Shown here: piece after piece, positions 1-9,030 of the stretch
How the letters are laid out: each line of letters starts with the position of its first letter
Position numbering within the stretch: position 1 is the stretch's first letter
DNA from: JALZAQ01 sp038253885
GTDB lineage: Bacteria; Gemmatimonadota; Gemmatimonadetes; Gemmatimonadales; Gemmatimonadaceae
DNA length: 64,000 nt
Reading direction: 5' to 3'
Assembly (NCBI GenBank): GCA_038253885.1
Contig: JBBSGP010000006.1
Location: 36,261-100,260 of the forward strand
The notes under the pieces: generated by a model
Databases searched by the model: none
The model's input: only the letters and a program-made list of their open reading frames with translations
Told to the model about the DNA's origin: nothing
Translations under genes and position numbers: made by a program

Positions 1-1
1 C

Positions 2-973
2 GCCGGACCGGCGCCGGCTGTCCAGGCCGGCGCGCGCCAGCTTGGCGCTGTGCCGGCGGAACAGGCCTCGGACTACCTGCTCGATCTGGCGGGTAAGCTC
101 GAGGGAACGGCCGGCGCCCAGGCCTTGCTCGCCGGGGCGCTGGCGGACAGCGTCACTCCCTGGCGGAAGCTTATCCGCATCGCCCGCGACGAGACGCGCG
201 CGCGCAACCTGCGGGGGCGCGCGTTGAGTCTGGCGGGCATCACGGGCGGGGACGCCGTGGTCGGCGAGCTCGACGCGATAGTGCGCGACAGCAGTCAGAC
301 GGAATTCCTGCGGGAGGGCGCGCTCGCGACGCTCGCGAATGAGTCCGGCGGTGCCGGCGTGCCAACCATCCTGCGCATGGCGGAGCGGAGCAGTGAAGGG
401 CGTATCCAGAAGAAAGCGATCTTCTGGCTGGGCCAGACGCACGATCCGCGGGCGCGCCAGCTTCTCGAGCGCATCATCACCGCGCCGGACTGGTCGGACG
501 AGCTGCGTGGCGAGGCCATCTTCTCGCTCGGCCAGGATGACGGCGATGGTGCGAGTTTCCCATTCCTCCGGAAGGCGTACGGCACGCTATCGAGCCCAAA
601 GCTCAAGGAGCGTGTACTTCAGGCCGTGGCCCAGTCCAGCAGCGAGCAGGCCACGGACTGGCTGATCACCGTCGCGCAGAACGAGTCGGAGCCGCTCTAT
701 GATCGCAAGCAGGCCGTCTTCTGGGCGGGCCAGCAGAGCGAGGTGCCGTTCGCCCGCCTGGCCGCGCTGTACGGGAAGACACAGACCCCCGAACTGAAGA
801 AGCAGCTCATCTTCGTGTACTCCCAGCGTGACGGCCGCGAGGCGACGGAGAAGTTGATCGAGATCGCGCGCACGGAGCCGGACCGGGAGCTCAAGAAGCA
901 GGCGATCTTCTGGCTCGGGCAGCGACGCGACGACCGCGCGGTGGAGTTCATCCGCGACATCCTGAAGCAGTAG
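2..973 (+). CDS. HEAT-repeat protein, 5' end outside window
   Basis: The reading frame is open to the window's left edge, so 323 residues of a longer protein are visible. A GTG at 50 could be mistaken for a start. The paralogue immediately downstream has the same YLLDLA segment about 130 residues into the protein, after a secretion signal, so the GTG is probably an internal valine. The protein contains a series of 30-35-residue helical repeats whose first helix reads KKAIFWLGQ or a variant, followed by an ARQLLE-type second helix; this is the HEAT/PBS-lyase repeat pattern. Such repeats form protein-binding solenoids, and no catalytic residues are evident. It ends 8 bp before the next gene and is probably cotranscribed with it. 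By analogy with the paralogue it is probably exported. Its binding partner is unknown. Confidence 0.8.
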   Translation, partial: AGPAPAVQAGARQLGAVPAEQASDYLLDLAGKLEGTAGAQALLAGALADSVTPWRKLIRIARDETRARNLRGRALSLAGITGGDAVVGELDAIVRDSSQTEFLREGALATLANESGGAGVPTILRMAERSSEGRIQKKAIFWLGQTHDPRARQLLERIITAPDWSDELRGEAIFSLGQDDGDGASFPFLRKAYGTLSSPKLKERVLQAVAQSSSEQATDWLITVAQNESEPLYDRKQAVFWAGQQSEVPFARLAALYGKTQTPELKKQLIFVYSQRDGREATEKLIEIARTEPDRELKKQAIFWLGQRRDDRAVEFIRDILKQ

Positions 974-981
974 GAGGAGAC

Positions 982-1776
982 ATGCACGTTGTCCGCGTGA
1001 CCCTGGGGATCGCTCTCGCCGCATCCCCGATCGCCGCGCAGTCGATTGCCGACCGTGTGGCTGCTGCTCCGGACGGTCAGGTGCAGCTCACCTACCCGGT
1101 TCGCCCGGGTGTGTGCGGCGACGGCGCGGGCGCGATCGGAGTGGGCCCACACACTTTCTTCGGCGAGGTGCACGTCATGCGCGGCAGCTGGCAGCCGCGC
1201 TGCGTTCCCGGACCTGCACGCGTGCTCATCTCGGTTCAGTCGCACACCGTCGCCGGAGTGCGGGTGTACGTGGGGGGCGGGAGTGAGAGCGCCAGCAAGT
1301 CGCCGGCTGTCGATCTCGGCGTCGTGACGCCGCAGGCCGCGGCTGACTATCTGTTGGATCTCGCACCCAGACTCGACCGACACTCCTCGGAGCAGGCGCT
1401 GCTCGGAGCCATGATCGGCGATGGCACTGTCGTGACGGCCCGATTGTTCACGCTGGCACGCGATTCCTCCGCCACCCGGAACACGCGCCACCAGGCGCTC
1501 TTCTGGCTTGGACAGCTCGCGCGCGCCAAAGTGAACGGGCGCGCCGATTGGACCGGCGATGACGATGCGAACGATCCCGGCGATCAGGGGGATGAGCGCC
1601 GGAGCGCCATCTTCGCCCTGTCGCAGCTCCCCCACCGGGATGGCGTGCCGGCGCTGATCGAGGTGATCCGCACCAACAAGAACCCTGGGTTGAGAGGCTC
1701 GGCGATTTTCTGGCTGGCGGATTCCGGTGACCCGCGCGCGGTGGAGCTGTTCGAGATGTTGTTGCGAGGGCGCTAG
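982..1776 (+). CDS. Secreted HEAT-repeat protein, paralogue of the upstream gene
   Basis: A 264-residue protein starting at ATG 982 behind a strong GGAGGA ribosome site that overlaps the upstream stop region. The N-terminus is a short signal peptide (hydrophobic core ending near AAQ, residue 20). Residues 30-110 form an uncharacterised beta-rich segment with two cysteines. A YLLDLA segment near residue 130 is shared with the upstream protein, followed by HEAT-type helices containing HQALFWLGQ, RSAIFALSQ and RGSAIFWLA. An acidic insert (DDDANDPGDQGDE) interrupts the repeats near residue 200. It probably acts in the periplasm as a scaffold, together with its paralogue. The tandem arrangement suggests duplication. 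No enzyme motif is visible, and the function is unknown. Confidence 0.82.
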   Translation: MHVVRVTLGIALAASPIAAQSIADRVAAAPDGQVQLTYPVRPGVCGDGAGAIGVGPHTFFGEVHVMRGSWQPRCVPGPARVLISVQSHTVAGVRVYVGGGSESASKSPAVDLGVVTPQAAADYLLDLAPRLDRHSSEQALLGAMIGDGTVVTARLFTLARDSSATRNTRHQALFWLGQLARAKVNGRADWTGDDDANDPGDQGDERRSAIFALSQLPHRDGVPALIEVIRTNKNPGLRGSAIFWLADSGDPRAVELFEMLLRGR

Positions 1777-1783
1777 GACGACC

Positions 1784-3187
1784 TCACGGCTCCCTCTTTC
1801 CCGGGAGCGTCTGTCCGGCCTGGTGGAGCACCGCGCCCGTCACCGCGCCGCCATCTACGACGAAGCTCAGTTGGGCGTCCACCGCCTTGAGAAAGAACTC
1901 GGTCGGCGACTCCGCGAAGATCGGGAATTTCGGCTGCCCGGTCGCCTGAACGAACAGTCTGCTGCCGTCACGTGTCACGACGATGGCGAAGGCGGGCGCG
2001 AAGCGGTAGCTCCCGACGAACCGCTGCAGGAGGGTGGAGTCGAGCGCGATCTCGGTGTGAGCCCGCGGCGCCGGTGTGAGTGGCAGGCGCTCATCCAGAA
2101 GGTGGAGCGCCATATCATCGATGTCGGCCGCGGAGTTGGCGAGCATCACCACACCCACCTGGCGCCCGGGACTGTAGCCGAGGAACCCGTGGTAACCCGC
2201 TGTCTGCCCGTTGTGCGTGATGATCGGGCCGCCGTCCGGAGAGCGCAGGATGTGCCACCCCAGCCCCATGGTGATCGCGGGGCTGCCGGTCGGGCGGCGA
2301 GAGAGGTGCGCCAGCGCGAGCTCGCGCGAGAGCGGGCTCCGCGCCGAGTCCATGTTGGCCGCGAGAAAGAGCATCATGTCGTTGACCGTCGAGCGAATCG
2401 CCCCGGCGCCCGCGAGAGTCGGAAGGTCCCAGTTTGGCACCGGAGCCCCTGCCGGGTCGTGGCCGACGGCAAGCCGCGACTTCATCGCCGGCGTGAGCGT
2501 GATCCTGGTGTCTTTCATCCCGAGCGGCTCGAGGATGCGCGATGTCACCAGCGCCTCGTAGCTCGTACCGGCGCGTAGCGCGAGCGCGTGGCCGAGCAGC
2601 CCCATCCCGAGATTCGAGTACTCGTACGCGGAGCCGATGTCACGGGTGAGTGCATACCCCGAGAGGAACTCGTACATCTGCCCCACGCTGTAGTCGGCGT
2701 AGGGGTTGCTCTGATCTTTCGGGTGGAAGTTGTCGGGCAGCCGGGGGAGGCCGGATGACTGCGTCGCCAGATCGAGCAGGGTGATCTGCTTGCCGGCGCG
2801 CGTCGGCATCTTGACCGATGTCGGGAGATACCTGGCCACCGGGTCGTCGAGCGACACTTCGCCTCGCGCCACCATGTCCGCGAGGATCGCGGTCGTGAAC
2901 ACCTTCGTGATGGACCCGATCTCGAACACGGTGTTGCCGTCGAGTGGCACGCTGCCCGCCGCCCGGGTGAGGCCGTAGCTCGACACGCGCCGACGGCCAG
3001 CGGAATCGATCATTCCCACCACGATACCCGAGGAGCGCTTGGATTCGACGCGGTCGTGCAGCAGAGCGTGCACCGCCGAATCGCTCGGCAGGTTCGGTTG
3101 GGCCAACCCGGCACGAGCGACGACGACGAGTAGCGTGGCGAGCACAGCGACCGCCGAGCGGCTCGGGTGAAGCGAGGCGAGTGACAT
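1784..3187 (-). CDS. Secreted serine hydrolase, class C beta-lactamase family
   Basis: A 467-residue protein with a signal peptide ending near the AQ at residues 29-30. The catalytic S-x-x-K motif is seen as SITK (Ser92, Lys95), the second motif as YSN in YEYSNLG near residue 190, and the third-motif region as HNGQTAGYHG. This is the beta-lactamase/D-ala carboxypeptidase/esterase fold (Pfam Beta-lactamase). The C-terminal 100 residues form an extra beta-rich domain, as in many such bacterial proteins. Proteins of this type are mostly esterases or peptidases of unknown substrate, and true beta-lactamase activity cannot be claimed. It converges on the HEAT gene with only 7 bp between stops. Its start faces the S41 peptidase across a 461-bp divergent gap. 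Confidence 0.88.
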   Translation of the reverse strand: MSLASLHPSRSAVAVLATLLVVVARAGLAQPNLPSDSAVHALLHDRVESKRSSGIVVGMIDSAGRRRVSSYGLTRAAGSVPLDGNTVFEIGSITKVFTTAILADMVARGEVSLDDPVARYLPTSVKMPTRAGKQITLLDLATQSSGLPRLPDNFHPKDQSNPYADYSVGQMYEFLSGYALTRDIGSAYEYSNLGMGLLGHALALRAGTSYEALVTSRILEPLGMKDTRITLTPAMKSRLAVGHDPAGAPVPNWDLPTLAGAGAIRSTVNDMMLFLAANMDSARSPLSRELALAHLSRRPTGSPAITMGLGWHILRSPDGGPIITHNGQTAGYHGFLGYSPGRQVGVVMLANSAADIDDMALHLLDERLPLTPAPRAHTEIALDSTLLQRFVGSYRFAPAFAIVVTRDGSRLFVQATGQPKFPIFAESPTEFFLKAVDAQLSFVVDGGAVTGAVLHQAGQTLPGKREP

Positions 3188-3648
3188 GATGATCCCTCTT
3201 ACGTGAACGCCGCCGAACGAGAATGGTCCCGCGGCATCAGGGAATACGCGCTTCTCCCTCGCGGTGTTCCAGCGGGAAGCGGCGCCAGCGGCTAAGCCCC
3301 GCTCTTACGGTTGCGCAGTACATCGATGAAAGAAGCGTCACGCTGCGTAATCGCAGCCTAGTCAGCGACCCGTTGCGAACGGCTGGGACCGGATGCACCC
3401 TGGAGAGCTTGTCTACCACCCGCAGCAGGTCGATCCGGAACGGGAGTTGAGCGGCACGCTCGCGATGTGGCGACAGAAGAGGCCATGACGGTGTCATTGA
3501 ATCTCAATAGCTCCCTGGCTGACCCCGACGCGTCTCCGCCCGGTTGTGCAGACGCCATTGCAGCGCCCGGCCGCCATCACCGACGGCTCGGAAAGGCAAC
3601 CATTCGCAGCCGCACCGCTCTAATAGGTCACCGCCTGCCGGAGCTCAT
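3188..3648. other. Divergent intergenic region, no gene recognised
   Basis: This 461-bp gap separates the start of the serine hydrolase on the minus strand from the S41 peptidase on the plus strand. Short open frames exist on both strands but show no recognisable motif, good ribosome site or signal peptide. The gap should hold both promoters, but I could not pick out a convincing -35/-10 pair. An in-frame upstream ATG at 3544 would extend the peptidase by 35 residues, but the added sequence is Arg/Pro-rich and unlike a signal peptide. Confidence 0.5.
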
Positions 3649-4977
3649 ATGACCTGTCTCGCCGCGCCAGCACTGTGCCTCGCCCTCGCCCTTGGCGCCA
3701 CATCGGTGCGCGCCCAGGCGCCTGCGATACCGCGTACGCCTGCGGGCATGGCGCTTCGCGCCTGGCTGGACGCGTACAACAGCGGTGACTCGACTCAGAT
3801 GGCGGCCTACCTCCGCATGTACCAACCGCAGCGCGCCGTCGGCGAGATGCTCCATTTCCGGCAGATGACGGGCGGCTTCGACCTGCTCACCATCGAACGC
3901 AGCGAGCCGCGGCACGTCGAGTTCACGGCCCGGGAGCGCAAGGGTCCCATGACCGCGTACGGCGCGCTCGACCTGTCCGCGAGCGAGCCGGCTCGGGTGA
4001 CAGGCCTCATGCTCCAGCCCCTCGGCCCCAACGCAGCGGCCGCCGCTCTCCGCATCGACGCGACCACGCGAGCGCGGGTGGTCGACCGCGCGGCCGCGCT
4101 CCTCGACTCGTTCTACGTCTTCCCAGAGGCGGCGAAGCGCATGGGCGACTCGGCCCGCTCGCGGCTCGCCCGGGGTGCCTACGACGGGTACGACAACGGA
4201 GTGGGATTCTCCATGAGGCTCAACAGCGACCTGGGAGAGATCGCACACGACAAGCATCTGAGTGTCCGCTACCGCACCCGTGCCTTGCCTCCGCAACGGC
4301 CGGAGAGCGCCACGCCCCCCACGCCGTCCACCGAGGAGGTCGCGCGGGCGCGGTCCGAGATGGACGAGATCAACTGCGGTTTCCGGAAGGCCGAGCAGCT
4401 CGACGGGAACGTGGGCTACCTCAAGTTCGACATGTTCGCGGATCCGGAGATCTGTGGGCCGACGGCCGCGGCGGCGCTGACGTTCCTGGCTGGAACGCGC
4501 GCGCTGATCCTCGACCTACGGGAGAACGGCGGCGGCACGCCCGGCATGGTCGCCCTCGTCGCGGCGTACCTGTTCGACCGCCGAACCCACCTCAACGACC
4601 TGTGGACGCGTCGCACAGGCACCACGCAAGAGTTCTGGACGCGGGACAGCATCCCCGGACGCCGCTTCGGTGGAGAGAAGCCTGTCTACGTACTCACCTC
4701 GGCGCTCACCTTCTCGGGGGCGGAGGAGTTCGCGTACGACCTCAAAGGCCTCAAGCGCGCCACCATTGTCGGCGAGACGACGGGCGGCGGGGCGCACCCG
4801 GTAAGGGGGCGACGCATCGACGACCACTTCATGATCGGTGTTCCGTACGCGCGTGCCATCAACCCGATCACGCACACGAACTGGGAGGGGGTCGGCGTCG
4901 AGCCGGACGTCAAAGTGCCAGCGAGCGAGGCACTGGCCACCGCACTGAAGCTGCTCCGCGAAAAGGTTCGGCAGTAG
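3649..4977 (+). CDS. S41 family peptidase, IRBP/C-terminal processing type
   Basis: 442 residues from ATG 3649, chosen because a signal peptide (MTCLAAPALCLALALGA, cut near RAQA) follows immediately and GGAGC precedes it. Residues about 140-220 resemble the helical N-terminal domain of IRBP-like S41 peptidases (LLDSFYVFPEAAKRM). The catalytic domain contains GNVGYLKFDMF, LILDLRENGGGTPGM and the nucleophile region LTSALTFSGAEEFAY. The lysine-bearing segment LKRATIVGETTGGGAHP follows. These enzymes cleave proteins near their C-termini in the periplasm. No PDZ domain is obvious. The N-terminal 110 residues look like the small helper domain often found in these proteins. The natural substrate is unknown. 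Confidence 0.9.
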   Translation: MTCLAAPALCLALALGATSVRAQAPAIPRTPAGMALRAWLDAYNSGDSTQMAAYLRMYQPQRAVGEMLHFRQMTGGFDLLTIERSEPRHVEFTARERKGPMTAYGALDLSASEPARVTGLMLQPLGPNAAAAALRIDATTRARVVDRAAALLDSFYVFPEAAKRMGDSARSRLARGAYDGYDNGVGFSMRLNSDLGEIAHDKHLSVRYRTRALPPQRPESATPPTPSTEEVARARSEMDEINCGFRKAEQLDGNVGYLKFDMFADPEICGPTAAAALTFLAGTRALILDLRENGGGTPGMVALVAAYLFDRRTHLNDLWTRRTGTTQEFWTRDSIPGRRFGGEKPVYVLTSALTFSGAEEFAYDLKGLKRATIVGETTGGGAHPVRGRRIDDHFMIGVPYARAINPITHTNWEGVGVEPDVKVPASEALATALKLLREKVRQ

Positions 4978-5029
4978 AGCGAGCCCAGTACTCTCCGCGC
5001 AACAGTTCTCCCATGTTCCCGTTCCAGCC

Positions 5030-6004
5030 TCAGTAGTCGAGCGGTACCGCAGCGCTGGCCGAGGGGGTGACGCCGAGCAGCTTCGCCGCCGTCGCGGCGA
5101 CCTGGGTGAGACGGGCTCCGCGCGGCAGCCGCGCCGGCGTCAGCCCTTTGCCCAGCAGCACGAACGGGATGAGAACGTCGCCACTGTATGACGTGCAATG
5201 GTTCTTCGCGGCCGACACCCCGCTCTCGCAGCCGATGCCATGGCCGCCGCCGTGATCTCCGACGATCAGGAGCGCGGTGGTGCCGGCCTCGATCGATGGA
5301 TCGAGCGCCGCGCGGAGACGCGCCAGCGCCGAGTCCACGTGGAGCGCGGCCTTGAGATAGGCTGGCGTCAGCACATCAGCGACGTTGTCGGCCAGCGTGT
5401 CGGAGCTGATCCACCCCTCGTCGTGGCCGGCGAGGTCGGCATCGGCGAGATGCACCATCAGCAGCCTGGGTGCCGCCGCGCCCGCCCAGAGAGCGATCGC
5501 TGCGGTCACCACGTCGCCGCCATCCAGCGACGTCGAGTTGAGAGTGTCGATGCCGAGGATGTTCTGCGCGCTCACTCGGATCGATGGGTCGAGATACGAC
5601 GAGCTGGCGACGGCCGCCGTGATGCCCGGCCCGGCAGCATGCACCCAATTGAAGAGTGTCGTGATGCCGTCGTCGAGCATCACACGGCTGGCCGCATCCA
5701 CATCGTCGGTCGTGATACCGAGCGCCGGTACATCGCGGCCGCTCATCAGGGCCAGCTGGGTCGGCACCTTTCTCGAGGGCACGACGGTGAGCATGCTGTC
5801 CGTCCAGACGGCGCTCCCGAGCATCTTCTGCAGCTCGGGCATCTCCGCGACGGCGTCGCCTCGCACGCCACCCAGGCTGACCACGACCACCCGATCGTAG
5901 CTGGATGACGCAGCTGGCTGGTCGCTGGCGCTGTGTTGCGTGGGGGCGTCGATGCAGGCGGCCAGAGTGCCGCACGCGAGGAGAGAGAACAACTGCCGCT
6001 TCAT
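5030..6004 (-). CDS. Alkaline phosphatase-superfamily (phosphodiesterase) lipoprotein
   Basis: 324 residues from ATG 6004. The start is set by a lipoprotein signal (MKRQLFSLLACGTLAAC, lipid cysteine 17). The open frame extends further upstream, but that extension lies over the divergent flavin-binding gene. The mature part has the type I phosphodiesterase/nucleotide pyrophosphatase layout: VVVVSLGGVRGD near the start, LMVHLADADLAGHDEGW in the middle, and LLIVGDHGGGHGIG toward the end, which would supply metal-binding Asp/His residues. The usual nucleophile Ser/Thr after the first metal Asp is not clearly visible. VPSRKVPTQLALMSGR is the probable nucleophile region. It is expected to be anchored to a membrane and to hydrolyse phosphate esters of unknown identity. 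Confidence 0.78.
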   Translation of the reverse strand: MKRQLFSLLACGTLAACIDAPTQHSASDQPAASSSYDRVVVVSLGGVRGDAVAEMPELQKMLGSAVWTDSMLTVVPSRKVPTQLALMSGRDVPALGITTDDVDAASRVMLDDGITTLFNWVHAAGPGITAAVASSSYLDPSIRVSAQNILGIDTLNSTSLDGGDVVTAAIALWAGAAAPRLLMVHLADADLAGHDEGWISSDTLADNVADVLTPAYLKAALHVDSALARLRAALDPSIEAGTTALLIVGDHGGGHGIGCESGVSAAKNHCTSYSGDVLIPFVLLGKGLTPARLPRGARLTQVAATAAKLLGVTPSASAAVPLDY

Positions 6005-6151
6005 GGAGACTGACCTGGCTACGAACGTCGGCGGGGAAGGGAGGACCGGGAATGACGACGATCGGCCCCACCAGTCACGCGCCACGCCTCGGCAGCCTGT
6101 GCCGGCACGGGTCGTGCTTGGGTTCGTCCCGACATCCAGCCTCGAGAGCAG

Positions 6152-6721
6152 ATGACCCTGCATCGCACTGATGAACAGGTTGGCCTGTCCAAGGCCACCG
6201 AGAAAAAGATCGATGAGCTCTACTCGCTCATCGACGGCGTCGGCGTCGCGATGATGACCACCCGTCGCCGGGACGGCAGATTGGTCTCCCGCGCCATGGC
6301 GTCGCAGGAGCGCCAATCCATCGCTGACCTCTGGTACATGGCGTCGCTCGACAGTCACAAGTTCGACGAGCTGCGCAACGACCCGAACATCAACCTGTCG
6401 TTCTACCGCGACGGAACCCGCGAATGGGTTTCGGTGAGTGGAACGGCCCGTGTCTCCAGGGATCGTTCCCTCATCCACCGGCTCTACCGGAAGGACTGGA
6501 AGGCTTGGCTGGGTGATGAGGGTGGTGCGGAAGATGGCAGTCCCGACGATCCTCGGATCGGCCTGATCCTCGTCGACGTGGACGCGGTGACGTTCTTCAA
6601 GCTCGACAAGCCGCGGCCGCTGGTGCTCTTCGAGGTCGTGAAGGGGATCATCACTGGGCAGAAACCGGACATCGGTGACGTGAGGCAGCTGACGGGAAGC
6701 GATTTCGACGATGTGAGGTGA
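6152..6721 (+). CDS. Pyridoxamine 5'-phosphate oxidase-family general stress protein
   Basis: A 189-residue soluble protein without a signal peptide. The sequence runs through a split-barrel FMN-binding fold of the general stress protein 26 type: a helical start (KKIDELYSLID), the strand pair VGVAMMTTRRRDGRLVSRAM, then DLWYMASLDSHKFDEL and NINLSFYRDG, with VSVSGTARVSRD following. The C-terminal VTFFKLDKPRPLVLFEVVKGIITG segment is typical of this subfamily. Such proteins bind FMN or F420-like flavins and are linked to stress, but substrates are rarely known. It is transcribed divergently from the phosphodiesterase lipoprotein, with 147 bp between starts. Confidence 0.85.
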   Translation: MTLHRTDEQVGLSKATEKKIDELYSLIDGVGVAMMTTRRRDGRLVSRAMASQERQSIADLWYMASLDSHKFDELRNDPNINLSFYRDGTREWVSVSGTARVSRDRSLIHRLYRKDWKAWLGDEGGAEDGSPDDPRIGLILVDVDAVTFFKLDKPRPLVLFEVVKGIITGQKPDIGDVRQLTGSDFDDVR

Positions 6722-6805
6722 TGGAGGGTCCATTTCCGGGTGTGAACGCCGGGTGACGGAGCGGTTCCTCTTCCCTTTGTGCCGTCGGCCGCTCGATCTT
6801 CCGGG

Positions 6806-8986
6806 ATGACAATGTGGCGCGGTGCGATCGCCGCTTGCCGGACACAGTCCGTGCTGGCGGTGCTGTCAGTAGCGTTGTCATTGGCGCTGGGCGCCGCACG
6901 GGCATCCGCCCAGCAGCGCGACACCGCGGCTCGGCCAGACACGGTGCGGCTCGCACCCGTCGTCACCACCGTCACGCGCGAGCGCGGACGCTCCCTGCTC
7001 GATCTCCCGTACGCCATCAGCATCGCACGCCCGGACAACGCCCGGCCCGGGCAGCGCCATCTGGCGCTCGACGAAACGCTGCTTCTCCTACCCGGGGTGA
7101 CGGTCGCGAATCGCTTCAACCCCTCGCAGGACCCCCGGATCGCACTCCGCGGATTCGGTGCGCGGTCGGCGTTCGGCGTGCGGGGGGTCAAGGTGCTCCG
7201 CGACGGCATCCCACTCACCCTACCCGACGGTCAGACTCCGGTGGACTACCTGGACCTGGAATCGGTCGGGAGCGTCGAGGTCATTCGGGGAAGCGCCTCG
7301 GCGCTGTACGGTAACGCGTCCGGCGGGGTGATCGATCTGCGCACCGCCCGTCCCTCGGTTAAACCGGTGCTCGCCGAGCTGCGCGGCTCCGGCGGAAGCT
7401 TCGACACGCAGCGTCTGGTCGGCGGCCTCGGGGGCACCCTGGGCATGGCGAGCAACCCTCTCCGCTATCAGGGAGACGTGGTGCGCACCACATCGGACGG
7501 TGTGCGTGCCCACTCGCGGCAGCGGCTGACGAGCGCGTTCGGACGCCTCGGCAGTGGTCTGGATGGAACCGACGTGGCGCTCGAGGGGATGTATTTCTTC
7601 GAGCCGCTCGCCGAGAATCCCGGCGCACTCACCGCGTCGCAGCTCGCCGCGAACCCGGCGCAGGCAGACCCTCTGTCCGTGCGCAAGCGCGCACGGAAGG
7701 AAGTGCGACAGATCCAGCTCGGCTTCACGGCAACACACCCGGTCGCGCGCGACGGCGAGTTGAGCGCCGTGCTCTACGGCGGCACGAGGGAGCTGGCCAA
7801 CCCCCTCACCTTCGCGATCGTGGACGTGAACCGTACGAGCGGAGGCGCGATGCTGAGGGGCACGCTTCCTTTCACCGCATTGGGCCTTCCCCATCGTCTC
7901 ACCGCCGGCGTGGATCTGCAGCGTCAACACGATGACCGGCACGAATTCGAGAACTGCAACGATACTCTTCCGGTCGTCGTGCCGACGACACGATGTCCCG
8001 TGCCGGTCGCCGAGGCAGGGGCGCGGAGGAAGGACCAGCTCGAGCTGGTGTCCAGTGTGGGCCCGTTCGCCCGGCTGGAGCTGCAGCCCGTGAGACGGCT
8101 CCGGCTGAGCGCCGGCGTGCGGGCGGACCGCGTGCGCTTCGAGGTGCGCGACCGGCTGGTGACGTCATCGGACCCGGACGACTCCGGAGTGCGAACGCTC
8201 TTCGCCGTGAGCCCGATGGCAGGCGCCAGCTGGCGCGCCACCCAGCTCACTTCGTTCTACGCCACGGTCTCGAGCGCGTTCGAGACGCCCACGGCGACCG
8301 AGCTCGGCAACAAGCCCGACGGCAGCGCCGGCATCAATCCGGATCTGCGGCCTCAGTACGCGGCGACGTACGAGACCGGCGTGAAGGGCTATGTCTGGAG
8401 CGCTGTTCAGTACGATGCCGCCGTCTTTCTCACGAGGGTGCGCGACGAGCTCGTGCCCTTCGAGATCGCGGGGAGCGGCGGACGCCGCTATTTCCGGAAC
8501 GCCGGCCGGACCGAGCGGAAAGGGGGCGAGCTGGGTCTTGGCGCGGAGATGGGGATGATGGCGTCCGGCACCCTCCGCCTCTGGCTCGCGTACAGCTACT
8601 CCGATTTCCGATTCACCGACTTCACGGTCGGCTCCGCCCGGTACGCCGGAAAGCGGATTCCCGGGATTCCGGTGCACCAGGCGCAAGTGAGCGTCACCTG
8701 GCGCCGGCGCGAGCTCTTCGCCACCGCCGAGGGCGTCGCGTCCGCATCCGTACCGGTGGACGATCCCAACAGTGCGCGGGCGGCAGGCTACGAGATCGCG
8801 AATGTTCGCCTGGGCACCACCGTACCGCTGGGGGGCGTATGGCTCTCTCCCGTGGTCGGAGCGCAGAACGTGTTCGACCGCCGATACGTGAGCTCGGTCT
8901 CCGTCAACGCCACCGGCGGTAAGTACTACGAGCCGGGGTCGGGTCGGCTGGTTTTCGTCGGCTTCGCCCTGCGGGCGCCCCGCTGA
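6806..8986 (+). CDS. TonB-dependent outer-membrane receptor
   Basis: 726 residues from ATG 6806; a GTG at 6779 would add nine residues. The signal peptide has a core SVLAVLSVALSLALGAA, cut near ASAQ. The plug domain follows, with LLLLPGVTVANRF, DPRIALRGFGARSAFGVRG, VLRDGIPLTLPDGQ, and VEVIRGSASALYGNASGG (residues about 80-180). The rest is an alternating beta-strand barrel with repeated aromatic ends, finishing in the QNVFDRRYVSS-type TonB-receptor region. Such receptors import siderophores, cobalamin or oligomers using TonB energy. The ligand cannot be read from the sequence. The ECF sigma factor begins 44 bp after the stop, so the genes may be linked, but this window shows no FecR-type regulator. 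Confidence 0.93.
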   Translation: MTMWRGAIAACRTQSVLAVLSVALSLALGAARASAQQRDTAARPDTVRLAPVVTTVTRERGRSLLDLPYAISIARPDNARPGQRHLALDETLLLLPGVTVANRFNPSQDPRIALRGFGARSAFGVRGVKVLRDGIPLTLPDGQTPVDYLDLESVGSVEVIRGSASALYGNASGGVIDLRTARPSVKPVLAELRGSGGSFDTQRLVGGLGGTLGMASNPLRYQGDVVRTTSDGVRAHSRQRLTSAFGRLGSGLDGTDVALEGMYFFEPLAENPGALTASQLAANPAQADPLSVRKRARKEVRQIQLGFTATHPVARDGELSAVLYGGTRELANPLTFAIVDVNRTSGGAMLRGTLPFTALGLPHRLTAGVDLQRQHDDRHEFENCNDTLPVVVPTTRCPVPVAEAGARRKDQLELVSSVGPFARLELQPVRRLRLSAGVRADRVRFEVRDRLVTSSDPDDSGVRTLFAVSPMAGASWRATQLTSFYATVSSAFETPTATELGNKPDGSAGINPDLRPQYAATYETGVKGYVWSAVQYDAAVFLTRVRDELVPFEIAGSGGRRYFRNAGRTERKGGELGLGAEMGMMASGTLRLWLAYSYSDFRFTDFTVGSARYAGKRIPGIPVHQAQVSVTWRRRELFATAEGVASASVPVDDPNSARAAGYEIANVRLGTTVPLGGVWLSPVVGAQNVFDRRYVSSVSVNATGGKYYEPGSGRLVFVGFALRAPR

Positions 8987-9030
8987 CCGGATGGGGAACT
9001 TCACGCGGCTACCGCGGATTCGTGCCCGGT

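Noticed and set aside
1784..3187. True antibiotic-resistance beta-lactamase
   Set aside because: The S-x-x-K and YSN motifs show only the broad serine hydrolase family. The extra C-terminal domain and poor third motif argue against an AmpC-type enzyme.
6005..6733. Upstream extension of the phosphodiesterase lipoprotein frame to 6733
   Set aside because: It lies antisense to the well-supported flavin-binding stress gene, and the lipoprotein signal sets the start at 6004.
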